Below, piece by piece: positions 7,617 through 15,388 of a DNA stretch of 19,895 nucleotides. The translations under genes and the position numbers were made by a program. A model generated the notes under the pieces. The model was not told the origin of the DNA and did no database searches. It worked only from the letters and a program-made list of their open reading frames with translations. The number at the start of each line of letters is the position of its first letter. The first letter of the stretch is position 1. This DNA is from Candidatus Komeilibacteria bacterium (GTDB lineage: Bacteria > Patescibacteriota > Patescibacteriia > UBA1558): assembly GCA_024654345.1 (NCBI GenBank), contig JANLIN010000096.1, positions 1 through 19,895 on the forward strand. Direction: 5' to 3'.

Positions 7617-9110
7617 ATGCGCAAAAATCTAATCTTATTGGCCTTTTTGGCCACCACTTTGATTCTACCCTCTTCGGCCGCTCGCGCCGATGAGGTGAAA
7701 ACTATAACTTTTCCTATCTTAGGATCTCACACGGTCAATGATAATTTTGGTGCCCCCCGAGCCGGTGACCGCCAGCATGAAGGTATCGATATATTTGCCC
7801 CCAAAAAGACACCGCTGGTGGCTGCTGTAGATGGTCAAATATCCTACGTTCCTTACCCGGAAGCCAGTTGGGGATACGCCGTCACCATTCGCGCTGAAGA
7901 TGGTTTTACTTATCACTACTTGCACTTAAATAATGATAACCCCGGCACCGATGATGGGCGTGGCGGTGGGATGCACGCTTACGCTCCCTATACTGAGAGA
8001 GGTAACGAAGTCAAAACTGGTCAGCTGATTGGTTATATTGGTGATAGCGGTAACGCCGAAACCACTCCGCCACACTTACATTTTGAGATTCGACGATCGG
8101 ATCGCGCACCGATCAACCCCTATAACAGTTTGAAACAAGCTACCGTTGTGCACTCCTTCACGCCGTCTCCCATCCAAGACAATGAAATAGTACCATATGG
8201 CAATGATTTTCTGGGTGGTACCTATATTGCTTTTGCTGAAGATAATAATCTGAACGAAAAGATAATTATAACCGGTGCCGGTCGTGGCGGCGGTCCACAC
8301 ATACGTATTTTCGGTGCCGAGCGTCAACCATTGGGAGGGTTTATGGCTTACGACGATCGCTTCCGTGGTGGCGTCGATGTAGCGCTGGGTGATATAGACG
8401 GCAACGGCAGTCTGGAAATAATTACCGCCCCCGGACAAGGCGGCGGACCACATATTCGCATATTCGATAAAAAGGGGAATGTTTTGAATCAATTCATGGC
8501 TTACAATCCCGCCTGGCGTGGTGGTGTGAATATTGCCGCCGCCGATCTGGATGGCGATGGTAAGGCCGAAATAATTACCGGTGCCGGCGCTGGCGGTGGA
8601 CCGCACGTTCGCGTCTTCAACGCTGACGGCCAGCTCCTAACAGAAGTCTTTGCCTATGCGGCCGGTTTTCGTGGTGGCGTGGATGTGGCGGCTGTGCCGG
8701 CGGGCTTATTGACCAAGGGTTTTGTAATCACCTCCCCCGGTCAGGGAGGCGGACCTCATATCCGTGTTTTCAACAATGACCTACAACTTAATTCGGAATT
8801 TATGGCCTACGCGCCCGAAGCTCGGTTTGGCGTTCGGCTTAGCGCCGCCAAAAGCACCAGTTACGGTATCAAAATTATGACCATGCCGGCCAGTAACGGC
8901 GGGCCGCATCTGCGTATCTTCTCCCCCACTGGACTGGTCATAGATGAGGGTTATGCTTGGGAAGAATGGTGGCGAGGTGGCTATGATATTGCCGCTACCA
9001 CCGAGGGGGATATCATCACATCGATACTGGCTGGTCAGCGTCGCGCCGCCGTCAAAATAAACGATCAGACCGGCAGTTTCTGGCAAAGTTTTACTGAGTG
9101 GTGGCGATAA
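7617..9110 (+). CDS. Secreted M23 (LytM-type) peptidase with C-terminal GGGPHIRIF repeats
   Basis: This 497-residue protein starts with a signal peptide (cleavage probably after ARA, near residue 24). An M23 metallopeptidase domain follows to about residue 175: HxxxD at H54/D58, H100/H103 in YHYLH, and HLH at H153/H155, the zinc and catalytic residues of LytM/lysostaphin enzymes. It should cut peptide cross-bridges in peptidoglycan. Residues 200-480 carry five units of about 51 residues, each with a GGGPH(I/V)R(I/V)F core. The cores start near nt 8286, 8439, 8592, 8745 and 8895. DxDGDG-like segments (IDGNGS, LDGDGK) between them recall calcium-binding FG-GAP/VCBS beta-propeller blades. The last unit is degraded (NGGPHLRIF). 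It probably acts outside the membrane. Confidence 0.88.
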   Translation: MRKNLILLAFLATTLILPSSAARADEVKTITFPILGSHTVNDNFGAPRAGDRQHEGIDIFAPKKTPLVAAVDGQISYVPYPEASWGYAVTIRAEDGFTYHYLHLNNDNPGTDDGRGGGMHAYAPYTERGNEVKTGQLIGYIGDSGNAETTPPHLHFEIRRSDRAPINPYNSLKQATVVHSFTPSPIQDNEIVPYGNDFLGGTYIAFAEDNNLNEKIIITGAGRGGGPHIRIFGAERQPLGGFMAYDDRFRGGVDVALGDIDGNGSLEIITAPGQGGGPHIRIFDKKGNVLNQFMAYNPAWRGGVNIAAADLDGDGKAEIITGAGAGGGPHVRVFNADGQLLTEVFAYAAGFRGGVDVAAVPAGLLTKGFVITSPGQGGGPHIRVFNNDLQLNSEFMAYAPEARFGVRLSAAKSTSYGIKIMTMPASNGGPHLRIFSPTGLVIDEGYAWEEWWRGGYDIAATTEGDIITSILAGQRRAAVKINDQTGSFWQSFTEWWR

Positions 9111-9121
9111 ATAGCTTCCAA

Positions 9122-9180
9122 CCAACCATTCCAACCAACCCCAGGGGTCGTCGACCCCTGGGGTTGGTTGGAATGGTTGG
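9122..9180. terminator. Perfect 28-bp hairpin between convergent genes, probable bidirectional terminator
   Basis: Bases 9122-9149 pair perfectly with 9153-9180 around a three-base loop. The arm contains an internal near-repeat (CCAACCATTCC then CCAACCCC). It lies between the stops of the M23 gene and ddl. On the plus strand a short TTTT run follows at 9185. The stem is far longer than a typical terminator. Confidence 0.65.
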
Positions 9181-9193
9181 AATGTTTTCTACG

Positions 9194-10243
9194 TTAATTC
9201 TTGGCTAAACTTAGCGATATTAATTCCTCAACCAGCTGTTCTTGAGAAAGCCCACTCACATCCCACATCCTGGGATACATGCTGATCGAAGTAAAACCCG
9301 GCAGAGTGTTGATTTCATTGATAATCACTCCGCCGTCCGGGCGAAGAAAAAAATCCACTCGCGCCAGCCCGCGCGCGGCCAAAGTCTTGAATACTTGAAT
9401 CGCCAAAGTCATAATCTTTTGTTGAATGGCAAGTGGTAAATCCGCCGGCGCTTTCAAAACCGTCGGCGAACTATCATCATATTTAGCTTTGTACGAATAG
9501 TAATCCTGATTAACGATAATTTCCCCGGGTAATGAAGCTCGGGGATTTTCGTTTCCAATAACCGCACACTCTATTTCCCGTCCTGTTATTTCCTCCTCTA
9601 TGATAATTTTTTTATCATACCGGAATGCCTCTCGACAAGCAGCATTCAATTCATTCTCATTGGTTACCCTGCTTACACCTACTGATGATCCCATGTTAGC
9701 CGGTTTAACAAATACGGGTAATCCAAGTTTGCTTTTAACAACAGCGAAATCTATCGTATCAGTAGGCTGGTAAGCTATAAAATTCGCAATCGGCAGATTG
9801 GCTTCGCGCAGTAGCCGTTTCATGACATCTTTGTCCATTCCTACCGCTGAGCCCAATATTCCTGTCCCCACATAGGGAACACCGGCAGTCCGCAGATAAC
9901 CCTGAACGACACCATCCTCACCATAGGGTCCATGCAATACGGGAAAAATCACATCCAATCTGGATATTTCTTCCCCCCTCATATTTACCAGCTGACCTTG
10001 GCCACCGGGTAATAAGGCTACCAAAACAGACTCGTTGGTCACAACCGCTTCCGCGTAGTCTCCCTGGGCCAGCCGCTTGTCCAAGCTACGACTACAAAAC
10101 CACCGGCCCTGTTTATCAATGCCGATGAGTGTCAAATCATATTTCTCTGGATTCAGAACGGCGACAATATTGCGCGCCGATCTTACTGATACCTCATGCT
10201 CGGGTGACTGACCTCCAAACAGGATACCGATTTTTATTTTCAT
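9194..10243 (-). CDS. ddl: D-alanine--D-alanine ligase
   Basis: This 349-residue ATP-grasp enzyme joins two D-alanines for peptidoglycan precursors. Visible family motifs are FGGQSPEHEVSVRSA at residues 9-23, HGPYGEDG near 100, GMDKDVMKRLL near 135, the omega-loop YYSYKAKY near 226, and the metal/ATP-binding end INEINTLPGFT near 313. The Tyr in the omega loop, rather than the His of VanA, points to D-Ala-D-Ala and not D-Ala-D-Lac. Length is normal. It follows the yibE/F gene with an 8-nt gap, so the two are probably co-transcribed. Together with the M23 peptidase this implies the organism makes or remodels peptidoglycan. Confidence 0.95.
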   Translation of the reverse strand: MKIKIGILFGGQSPEHEVSVRSARNIVAVLNPEKYDLTLIGIDKQGRWFCSRSLDKRLAQGDYAEAVVTNESVLVALLPGGQGQLVNMRGEEISRLDVIFPVLHGPYGEDGVVQGYLRTAGVPYVGTGILGSAVGMDKDVMKRLLREANLPIANFIAYQPTDTIDFAVVKSKLGLPVFVKPANMGSSVGVSRVTNENELNAACREAFRYDKKIIIEEEITGREIECAVIGNENPRASLPGEIIVNQDYYSYKAKYDDSSPTVLKAPADLPLAIQQKIMTLAIQVFKTLAARGLARVDFFLRPDGGVIINEINTLPGFTSISMYPRMWDVSGLSQEQLVEELISLSLAKN

Positions 10244-10251
10244 GTATATTA

Positions 10252-11493
10252 TCAGTGACTATGCGAATGAGACAGTGGTTGATCAGAAATCTTCTCATTC
10301 CTTAAAAAGTAGGCGGCCAGCATCGTGGCGATTGGAACCGCCAAAATAAGAGCGGTGGAGCCGATAATAGTTCTTATCACCTCCTCGGCGATTATTTCGC
10401 TATTCAATTTTAGCCAAATGGGGGCCTGATCATTGAAGGAAAATAAAATGAATAGTGGTAAAGACGCACCAGCATAGGCCAAAACCAAAGTATTCACCAG
10501 TGACGCTATGTGTTCTCGTCCCACTATCAGACCTCGGCGATAAAGTTCCTTGAGAGATAAACTAGGATTAGCTTGACGTAGCTCTCCGACCACTGCCGTC
10601 TGCGCCGTGGTAATGTCATCCAGTACACCCAAAGTACCAATCACTATTCCGGCCAAAAGGAGCCCTCGCAAATTTATATAAGAAAGCTGTCCCAGCTGAA
10701 TAAACATCGCCTCCTCCGTTCCCCGTCCGAAAAGATTGGAAAATTCAACAAAGAATTTGGAAACGAACAAAACTATGATCAAGGTAATCATGGTGCTGCC
10801 AAAGGCCACCAACGTCCGTTTATTGTAGCCATGAGCCATGAATAAAGAAACACCGGCAATCAAAAAAGTACCAATAATAGTGATCGTCAGTGGATCACCG
10901 CCGGCAATAATCTGTGGCACAATGTACTGAGCCAATATCAAAATACTGAAACCGAGACCGAGGATCGATCCTACACCTTTCCATCGCGCAAAGAATATCG
11001 CCAGTAAGATAAATATACCAAGCACAATCGCCATCGGCGTCAAACGGTAGTGGTCGTTGATATAATACTGGGCGTCACCATCGGCATTAAAAGTCTTCAC
11101 CAAAATGACCTTATCTCCCGGCTCCACCTTCTGGTACTGATCCACCGTCACAATTCCACCGTGTGACAGAGTCAGAACATTCCCCTTCTCTTGTCCACTA
11201 GTGATCTCAACTCGCACTTCTTGCACCTCCTCCACATACCCCCCGGGTATCTCTTCCACTCTTTCGTCGAGAACTTCAATAATCTTCGCCAGAAAGAATT
11301 GCGCCTCCGGCACGTCCGGAAGCTCAACGTACTCTTCCGCTACTGTCGGATCAAATTCCTCATAAGTATCATCGCTATCTGGGACGGCGGCCGCTTTGGC
11401 ATCACTTACTCCGCCCGAGTTGAAAATAAGAATACCGGTAATAAATACGAGGCAAAAAAATTTAGCAATTTCTTTTGAATGACTTTTTTTCAT
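10252..11493 (-). CDS. YibE/F family membrane protein
   Basis: This 413-residue protein has an N-terminal signal or anchor (residues 1-35). An extracytoplasmic acidic region of about 110 residues follows, containing SGQEKGN and VEPGDKVIL, as in the beta-rich segment of YibE. About eight membrane helices make up the rest. The family signature GTLGVLDDITTAQ lies near residue 285. The protein fuses the YibE-like and YibF-like parts, as is common for this family. Its molecular function is not established; a transport role is often supposed. The C-terminus ends in HSHSH, a possible metal-binding tail and unusual for the family as I know it. It is the first gene of a pair with ddl and uses a TGA stop. 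Confidence 0.88.
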   Translation of the reverse strand: MKKSHSKEIAKFFCLVFITGILIFNSGGVSDAKAAAVPDSDDTYEEFDPTVAEEYVELPDVPEAQFFLAKIIEVLDERVEEIPGGYVEEVQEVRVEITSGQEKGNVLTLSHGGIVTVDQYQKVEPGDKVILVKTFNADGDAQYYINDHYRLTPMAIVLGIFILLAIFFARWKGVGSILGLGFSILILAQYIVPQIIAGGDPLTITIIGTFLIAGVSLFMAHGYNKRTLVAFGSTMITLIIVLFVSKFFVEFSNLFGRGTEEAMFIQLGQLSYINLRGLLLAGIVIGTLGVLDDITTAQTAVVGELRQANPSLSLKELYRRGLIVGREHIASLVNTLVLAYAGASLPLFILFSFNDQAPIWLKLNSEIIAEEVIRTIIGSTALILAVPIATMLAAYFLRNEKISDQPLSHSHSH

Positions 11494-11503
11494 AATGGTG
11501 TTA

Positions 11504-11532
11504 AGTATACCAAAAAAAATATAATTTTAGAA
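11504..11532 (-). promoter_or_regulatory. Promoter of yibE/F-ddl, near-leaderless
   Basis: The minus strand carries TGGTATACT, an extended -10 identical to that of csoR, with the box at 11509-11504. A weak -35 TTCTAA lies at 11532-11527, spacer 17 bp. Only ten bases separate the -10 from the ATG, so the leader would be about 3-5 nt. Confidence 0.6.
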
Positions 11533-11612
11533 CCGCGTAATGGTGTAATTGCGCGACTGAGCACTTAGAAAAAATATTCTTGGTTAACATGAAACCTAGC
11601 TCCAGAACAGAA

Positions 11613-11634
11613 TAGAGGAGATTTTGACTCTCTA
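11613..11634. terminator. Weak hairpin at the end of the 163-residue gene
   Basis: TAGAGGAG (11613-11620) pairs with CTCTCTA (11628-11634) with one bulged G and a seven-base loop. It overlaps the stop codon at 11634. The better T-run is on the plus strand (from 11636), while the minus side has only TTCTGTTCT, so termination in the gene's direction is doubtful. Confidence 0.35.
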
Positions 11635-12123
11635 CTTTTTTTCTTTACCGATTACAACAGCTAAAGATTTTTCCTTCAGGTATTCCATCAATTTTTCCAC
11701 CTTCTTCAAGTTTAAATTAATCGTCAGGATATCAACTTCGATCGTTTGTAATAAACGTAGTCCGACGGTATCACGGCGTATTTGAGAATACTGAGCCTTG
11801 GCGTCATAAGCTCTACTCAGACCTTCTTCCAGATTGTCTTTCACCTTCTCATACTCTGTCACATATTCATCCAACAGATCTTTGGCTGCTGCCGGCGAAG
11901 TGACAACGTAATTCTCAATCTCACTGGCAAAATAGTCCTTCTTATTCAATGGTTTTACCAAATGGCCAGGAATCGTCGACTGAAAGTCAAATTTTTTGTA
12001 GTAATGCTCAACCAATTCGTCCGGTTCCGTTTGATCATCCAGCTTTTTGGGGATTCCCCTCTCATCCAACGCCAATTCAGATAATTCGTCAGCGGCAGGC
12101 TTTTTGTACTCTATTTTGCTCAT
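11632..12123 (-). CDS. Hypothetical soluble helical protein, 163 residues
   Basis: I do not recognise a family. The protein is highly charged, with no signal peptide, membrane helix or cysteine. Residues 85-160 are predicted by eye to be long amphipathic helices, possibly a coiled coil, with heptad-like Leu/Ile in LEEGLSRAYDAKAQYSQI and the final KKVEKLMEYLKEKSL. The N-terminal half is rich in Asp, Glu and Lys and contains a DEL repeat. It stands 78 nt after the last gene of the large minus-strand operon and may have its own promoter: TAGAAT lies about 15 nt before the ATG. Coding is likely from length, composition and a clean start, but no function can be given. Confidence 0.7.
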   Translation of the reverse strand: MSKIEYKKPAADELSELALDERGIPKKLDDQTEPDELVEHYYKKFDFQSTIPGHLVKPLNKKDYFASEIENYVVTSPAAAKDLLDEYVTEYEKVKDNLEEGLSRAYDAKAQYSQIRRDTVGLRLLQTIEVDILTINLNLKKVEKLMEYLKEKSLAVVIGKEKK

Positions 12124-12201
12124 AAAATGGCATTAATTATTCTATATAGTTAAATATAAAACTTTTTGCCCGAGATGTAAAATTCCTCAATCATCAATCA
12201 C

Positions 12202-12870
12202 TCAGGAGTGACAATTTTTATCAACGTGACGATTGGCTGAAATATATCGGGAAAGCATATAGGCTACACCCCCATAGGTCACCGCCAGACTGAAAATAAA
12301 TGTCTCTGTTTGGTACAGGCTAAAGAAAGTCGCCAACCCGCTCAGACCGATAACCGCCAGCAGAGGAATGAAATTGTGCAAACAACAGGCTAACATCGCG
12401 CCGCCTGAAATCCCGCCGGAAGCTGCCACGACACCGCTGCCGCGTCGAAGAGAAAGCTGATGCAACGACCGCCATATAAATACTTGGGTGGCGAAACCGA
12501 CTGCCAAAGGGAGAGTAAAGTACCAAAAATTTGTCATAAACTCCAAAGGCAATGTCCAGCTACTCATCCCTATCACCTGCACCAGATAAAAAGCCAGGAG
12601 AATAAAAATAAAACTCCCTGTGCCCCACCACCAGACAGATGCATTCCCTTTTCGTTCACTATCATCACTCAACCTATAATTTCCAAGTGCCGTCAAAGAT
12701 TGTTGCAAGTCACTCAAGGATAATTCTGTAGCAGATGCAACGGTTAATTGTCCCCTATTTAAATCTACCCGCACTTTCTTTATCTCCGGCTTCGCTGACA
12801 GCGCGCTTTCTATCTTCCAGACGCAAGATAGACAGTGCAAACCTACAATGTGATATTTTTTTTCTACCAT
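12202..12870 (-). CDS. HMA-domain membrane protein with ACCLHN motif, probable soft-metal handling
   Basis: Residues 1-68 are an HMA domain with GLHCLSC (C13, C16). Four or so membrane helices follow (about 83-100, 112-132, 155-180 and 190-208). Helix three contains ACCLHN (C162, C163, H165), which resembles the ACCAHH motif of a family of small metal-associated membrane proteins and recalls the vicinal cysteines of MerT. The C-terminus has a further Cys-His (C220, H221). A metal could be captured by the HMA domain and passed to the CC pair in the membrane. It is the last gene of the ten-gene operon, overlapping its upstream neighbour by 7 nt. The metal is unproven; copper or mercury are the natural candidates. 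Confidence 0.8.
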   Translation of the reverse strand: MVEKKYHIVGLHCLSCVWKIESALSAKPEIKKVRVDLNRGQLTVASATELSLSDLQQSLTALGNYRLSDDSERKGNASVWWWGTGSFIFILLAFYLVQVIGMSSWTLPLEFMTNFWYFTLPLAVGFATQVFIWRSLHQLSLRRGSGVVAASGGISGGAMLACCLHNFIPLLAVIGLSGLATFFSLYQTETFIFSLAVTYGGVAYMLSRYISANRHVDKNCHS

Positions 12871-13286
12871 AGGTTTTCAAAAGTAAAGGTTGATTGCGCG
12901 GCCGGTGATATCACCAAAGAACCCTGAGTAGTAGAGGGAAATTCTAACAGTACCGTGACATGATGCCCACCGACAGCTGATGATTGAATCTCGTATTGCA
13001 GTGGTGTCTGATCATTGAGAGTGGCTGTCTCATAAATACGAGCATCTCCTAAGTCATAAGAGTGATTGTTCATATTTAGTGTTATGACAGTGGCTTCCGG
13101 CCGCTGATCTATCGCTTCGATTTCAATATCTATCCCATCCTGGGATAAGGTCATGATTTTGTCCGGGCTATTTTGCTCCACGATGGTCAGTGGCGGTTGA
13201 GAATTTTCGGCCGGAGAGCGAAAGAGAAAAAACCCCGTCAAGACGCTGGCCACAATAAGTAAGCTAAAGGCTAAATTTTTGTTCAT
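12864..13286 (-). CDS. Anchored extracytoplasmic protein, unknown function
   Basis: This 140-residue protein has one N-terminal hydrophobic segment (residues 5-22) that would act as signal peptide or anchor, then about 115 residues with alternating hydrophobic pattern typical of beta strands (for example GIDIEIEAI and HHVTVLLEF). It has no cysteine in the mature part, unlike most of its neighbours. There is a His pair (HH) near residue 107. The fold may be immunoglobulin-like, but I cannot assign a family. The gene overlaps the following HMA gene by 7 nt and follows the previous stop by one base, which implies translational coupling within the operon. Confidence 0.75.
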   Translation of the reverse strand: MNKNLAFSLLIVASVLTGFFLFRSPAENSQPPLTIVEQNSPDKIMTLSQDGIDIEIEAIDQRPEATVITLNMNNHSYDLGDARIYETATLNDQTPLQYEIQSSAVGGHHVTVLLEFPSTTQGSLVISPAAQSTFTFENLW

Positions 13287-13287
13287 A

Positions 13288-13764
13288 TTAGCAACAGTTA
13301 TCTAAGTTGTTTAAAATATTTTTGTTTTTATGTTTATTGCCAGCCGGAACTGGTGCCAAAGTGGTTGACTGAGGAATAAAAGTCATAACTATGATCCCCA
13401 GCAGAGAAATTATTATTAACAAGGTGGCCTGACTAATCTGTTCCGTGAGTAGAAACCAAATCGTGTAATAGCCACCAATAATAATGATCCCCCTCACCAC
13501 CCAGAAATAGCGTAGCTGTTTTTGCTGATAAACTTTTTCCAATCGATACATCAATCCGGTCGCACTCATGCCCATCAGTATCCCCAGCGAAAGCAGAGAC
13601 ACGGCATATCCCGCTAGATAAAGAGCTCCCAGGAGAAGCCATGTTCCCGCCACGGCAATACAGACCGCACAAATATTAAGACTGACACTATTTTTAATTT
13701 TTGGTTTTAGAGCCACTACCGCCAAAAATATCAGCGGTAATGAAATCAGAGGTATCAGATTCAT
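13288..13764 (-). CDS. Membrane protein with CxxC motif and C-terminal CC
   Basis: From the ATG at 13764 this is 158 residues with about five membrane helices. NICAVC (C32, C35) lies at the start of the second helix, and the protein ends in NNLDNCC (C157, C158). A CxxC at a membrane boundary plus a terminal Cys pair suggests a membrane thiol-disulfide exchanger, loosely like VKOR- or MauE-type proteins, but I do not see a full match to either. A start at 13794 is possible (168 residues) but would overlap the upstream gene by 26 nt and add a polar leader; the chosen ATG follows the upstream TAA by four bases, like the other junctions here. Function is inferred from the cysteines and context only. 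Confidence 0.75.
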   Translation of the reverse strand: MNLIPLISLPLIFLAVVALKPKIKNSVSLNICAVCIAVAGTWLLLGALYLAGYAVSLLSLGILMGMSATGLMYRLEKVYQQKQLRYFWVVRGIIIIGGYYTIWFLLTEQISQATLLIIISLLGIIVMTFIPQSTTLAPVPAGNKHKNKNILNNLDNCC

Positions 13765-13768
13765 TTTT

Positions 13769-14965
13769 TTAGGTAAAGAATACAAGAATGACAATGCCGA
13801 CCACTAGCATCAACAGCGCGCCAATTAATTTCAGTCGGACGGCGGACGATCGCTCCCATTGCTGTAATTTGGCGGCTGATTTTTTGTTGGCGGCTAGTGC
13901 CAGTAAGATCAGCAGTGGCAGGATGAAAAAGAGGTCGTACCACAACATCCAGGCTATACCGGTACCAACCGACCCTTGCGTCGATATTAAACCGATGATG
14001 GCCACGTATATACCCCCGGAACAAGGAAACGTACATAGCCCGACTAAGAATCCACCCACAAATGCGGCCGGCAGAGTTGCTCTGTGCAACCAGTGCTCCA
14101 AAGTAGATTTAGTAAACATTGGAATACGCAGGCGGATGGGGAAATAGGGAAAAATTAACCCCAGTAGTTGGATGATGCCCAGCCCGATCACCAAATAGGC
14201 GCCAATCTTGGCAAACAAGTGCGGACTACCGGAGATTATGATGGCCTGCGCTATGCCCAAACCAATCAGAAGGTAGGCTAGATAAATGGCAGCTACATAA
14301 ACGATTCCCATTTGCCAAATTTTGGCCCGCGTTTTTTTCAAAGCAAACAAAAAGCCAATAAAGAATAACAAGACCGCAAAGGCGCAAGGATTGAGACCGT
14401 CTAAAAAGGCCGCCCCAGTGATAAGGAATAATAAATCCCAAAAACTCCTCTCTGATACTGTTAAGTCTTCATTATCCCGCTCGGCCAGATAAGTGGTTAT
14501 CGGTTCATCAATGGGATACATCTTTATCTCACCTGCAAAATCCCAAACTTCATACGCCGTTTCTTCACCGTGCATTTTGTCCTGATATACCAGTAGTCGC
14601 TCATATTGATCGGGGTTCTCCAAAAGATAGTCGATGATAGGCACTGGAACATGGCCACCAATCAGCAGATTATCACCGACGAATATCTCGATATGACTTT
14701 GTAGGGCAAAAGGGACATTCCACTGGCTATTTAGCTGGCTTAATTCTTTGCGATTCTCTCGACGATTTATGTAGTCCTTGAACTCCACAACATAGCCATG
14801 ACGCGCAAAAACTTCCGGTAGCACCGACTGAACCCAGACACCGCAATCAGCACAGGCTTCATTGAAGAAAATCTGTGCCTTCTTCTCCACCGGTTGAGCC
14901 TGGGCAAATTCTGCCATTGTTAAGAACAGCAATATTGCGCTTATGACAATTATTATTTTCTTCAT
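13769..14965 (-). CDS. Thioredoxin domain fused to CcdA/DsbD-like electron-transfer membrane domain
   Basis: This 398-residue protein begins with a signal sequence (residues 1-23, AQAQ end). A thioredoxin-like domain with CADC (C38, C41) and a VPF segment near P85 fits the cis-proline loop. After residue 175 come about six membrane helices with the CcdA/DsbD redox motifs DGLNPCAF (C194) and CTFPCSGG (C311, C315). DsbD-type proteins move electrons from cytoplasmic thioredoxin across the membrane. Here the N-terminal thioredoxin would be outside and receive them, a reversed order relative to E. coli DsbD, whose thioredoxin domain is C-terminal. C311 is an extra cysteine beside the usual FPC. 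It is the likely power source for the other thiol proteins of the operon. Confidence 0.88.
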   Translation of the reverse strand: MKKIIIVISAILLFLTMAEFAQAQPVEKKAQIFFNEACADCGVWVQSVLPEVFARHGYVVEFKDYINRRENRKELSQLNSQWNVPFALQSHIEIFVGDNLLIGGHVPVPIIDYLLENPDQYERLLVYQDKMHGEETAYEVWDFAGEIKMYPIDEPITTYLAERDNEDLTVSERSFWDLLFLITGAAFLDGLNPCAFAVLLFFIGFLFALKKTRAKIWQMGIVYVAAIYLAYLLIGLGIAQAIIISGSPHLFAKIGAYLVIGLGIIQLLGLIFPYFPIRLRIPMFTKSTLEHWLHRATLPAAFVGGFLVGLCTFPCSGGIYVAIIGLISTQGSVGTGIAWMLWYDLFFILPLLILLALAANKKSAAKLQQWERSSAVRLKLIGALLMLVVGIVILVFFT

Positions 14966-14967
14966 CT

Positions 14968-15387
14968 TTATTGAGGTACTATTACACCGCTTAGATCTAT
15001 TTCTATTTCAGGGTCATCCGGATCATTGGTCTGTAAGTAAACAACTCTGGCCACCGGACCGACTTCGTCCGGATGGACGGTCGGATCAAAAGTGATCTCC
15101 ATTATGCGTTTTTCACCCGGGGACAAAGGACTTTCATCCATGACGGCCGACGTGCAACCACAGCTGGTGGAGAGACGATTGATAATCAGATCATCATTGC
15201 CAATATTGGTCACTGTGATAGCCGCCGTTTGTAGTCCGTCGCTACGCCTTATTTCACCCCATTCCACCAGACGAGGGTCAACCGTGATCTGTCCCGCGAT
15301 CTTCACCGGCGGTTTGAGTAGATAAAACATCGCCAGTGCCAAAGCCAAACCGATACCGATAATTATTATCGTTTTTTTCCAAGGCAT
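14968..15387 (-). CDS. Membrane-anchored DUF1573 protein
   Basis: From the ATG at 15387 this is 139 residues: an N-terminal helix (about 6-24) then one DUF1573 domain with the hallmark TSCGCT (C76, C78) and the later segment SPGEKRIMEITFDP. DUF1573 is an Ig-like beta-sandwich family of unknown function, usually outside the cytoplasm. An upstream ATG at 15456 would give 162 residues but overlaps the previous gene by 68 nt and adds a non-hydrophobic leader. The chosen start follows the upstream TAA by one base. The thioredoxin-CcdA gene starts 2 nt downstream. A neighbour in the same operon makes the CxC pair a plausible redox or metal site. Confidence 0.85.
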   Translation of the reverse strand: MPWKKTIIIIGIGLALALAMFYLLKPPVKIAGQITVDPRLVEWGEIRRSDGLQTAAITVTNIGNDDLIINRLSTSCGCTSAVMDESPLSPGEKRIMEITFDPTVHPDEVGPVARVVYLQTNDPDDPEIEIDLSGVIVPQ

Positions 15388-15388
15388 A

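Noticed and set aside
8076..8606. 176-codon open frame on the minus strand inside the M23 gene
   Set aside because: It lies opposite the repeat region of a well-supported gene; its length follows from the repeated composition and it shows no family features.
8286..8920. Regular 153-nt repeat as a CRISPR array or tandem DNA repeat
   Set aside because: The repetition is at protein level with diverged bases, inside an open reading frame.
10252..12204. Alternative genetic code with TGA read as glycine
   Set aside because: TGA ends the yibE/F and HMA membrane genes at sensible points, and other genes have no internal TGA.
12196..12214. TCACTCAGGAGTGA as a terminator of the large operon
   Set aside because: The stem is only five or six pairs with a tiny loop, and the T-run is on the wrong side for the minus-strand transcript.
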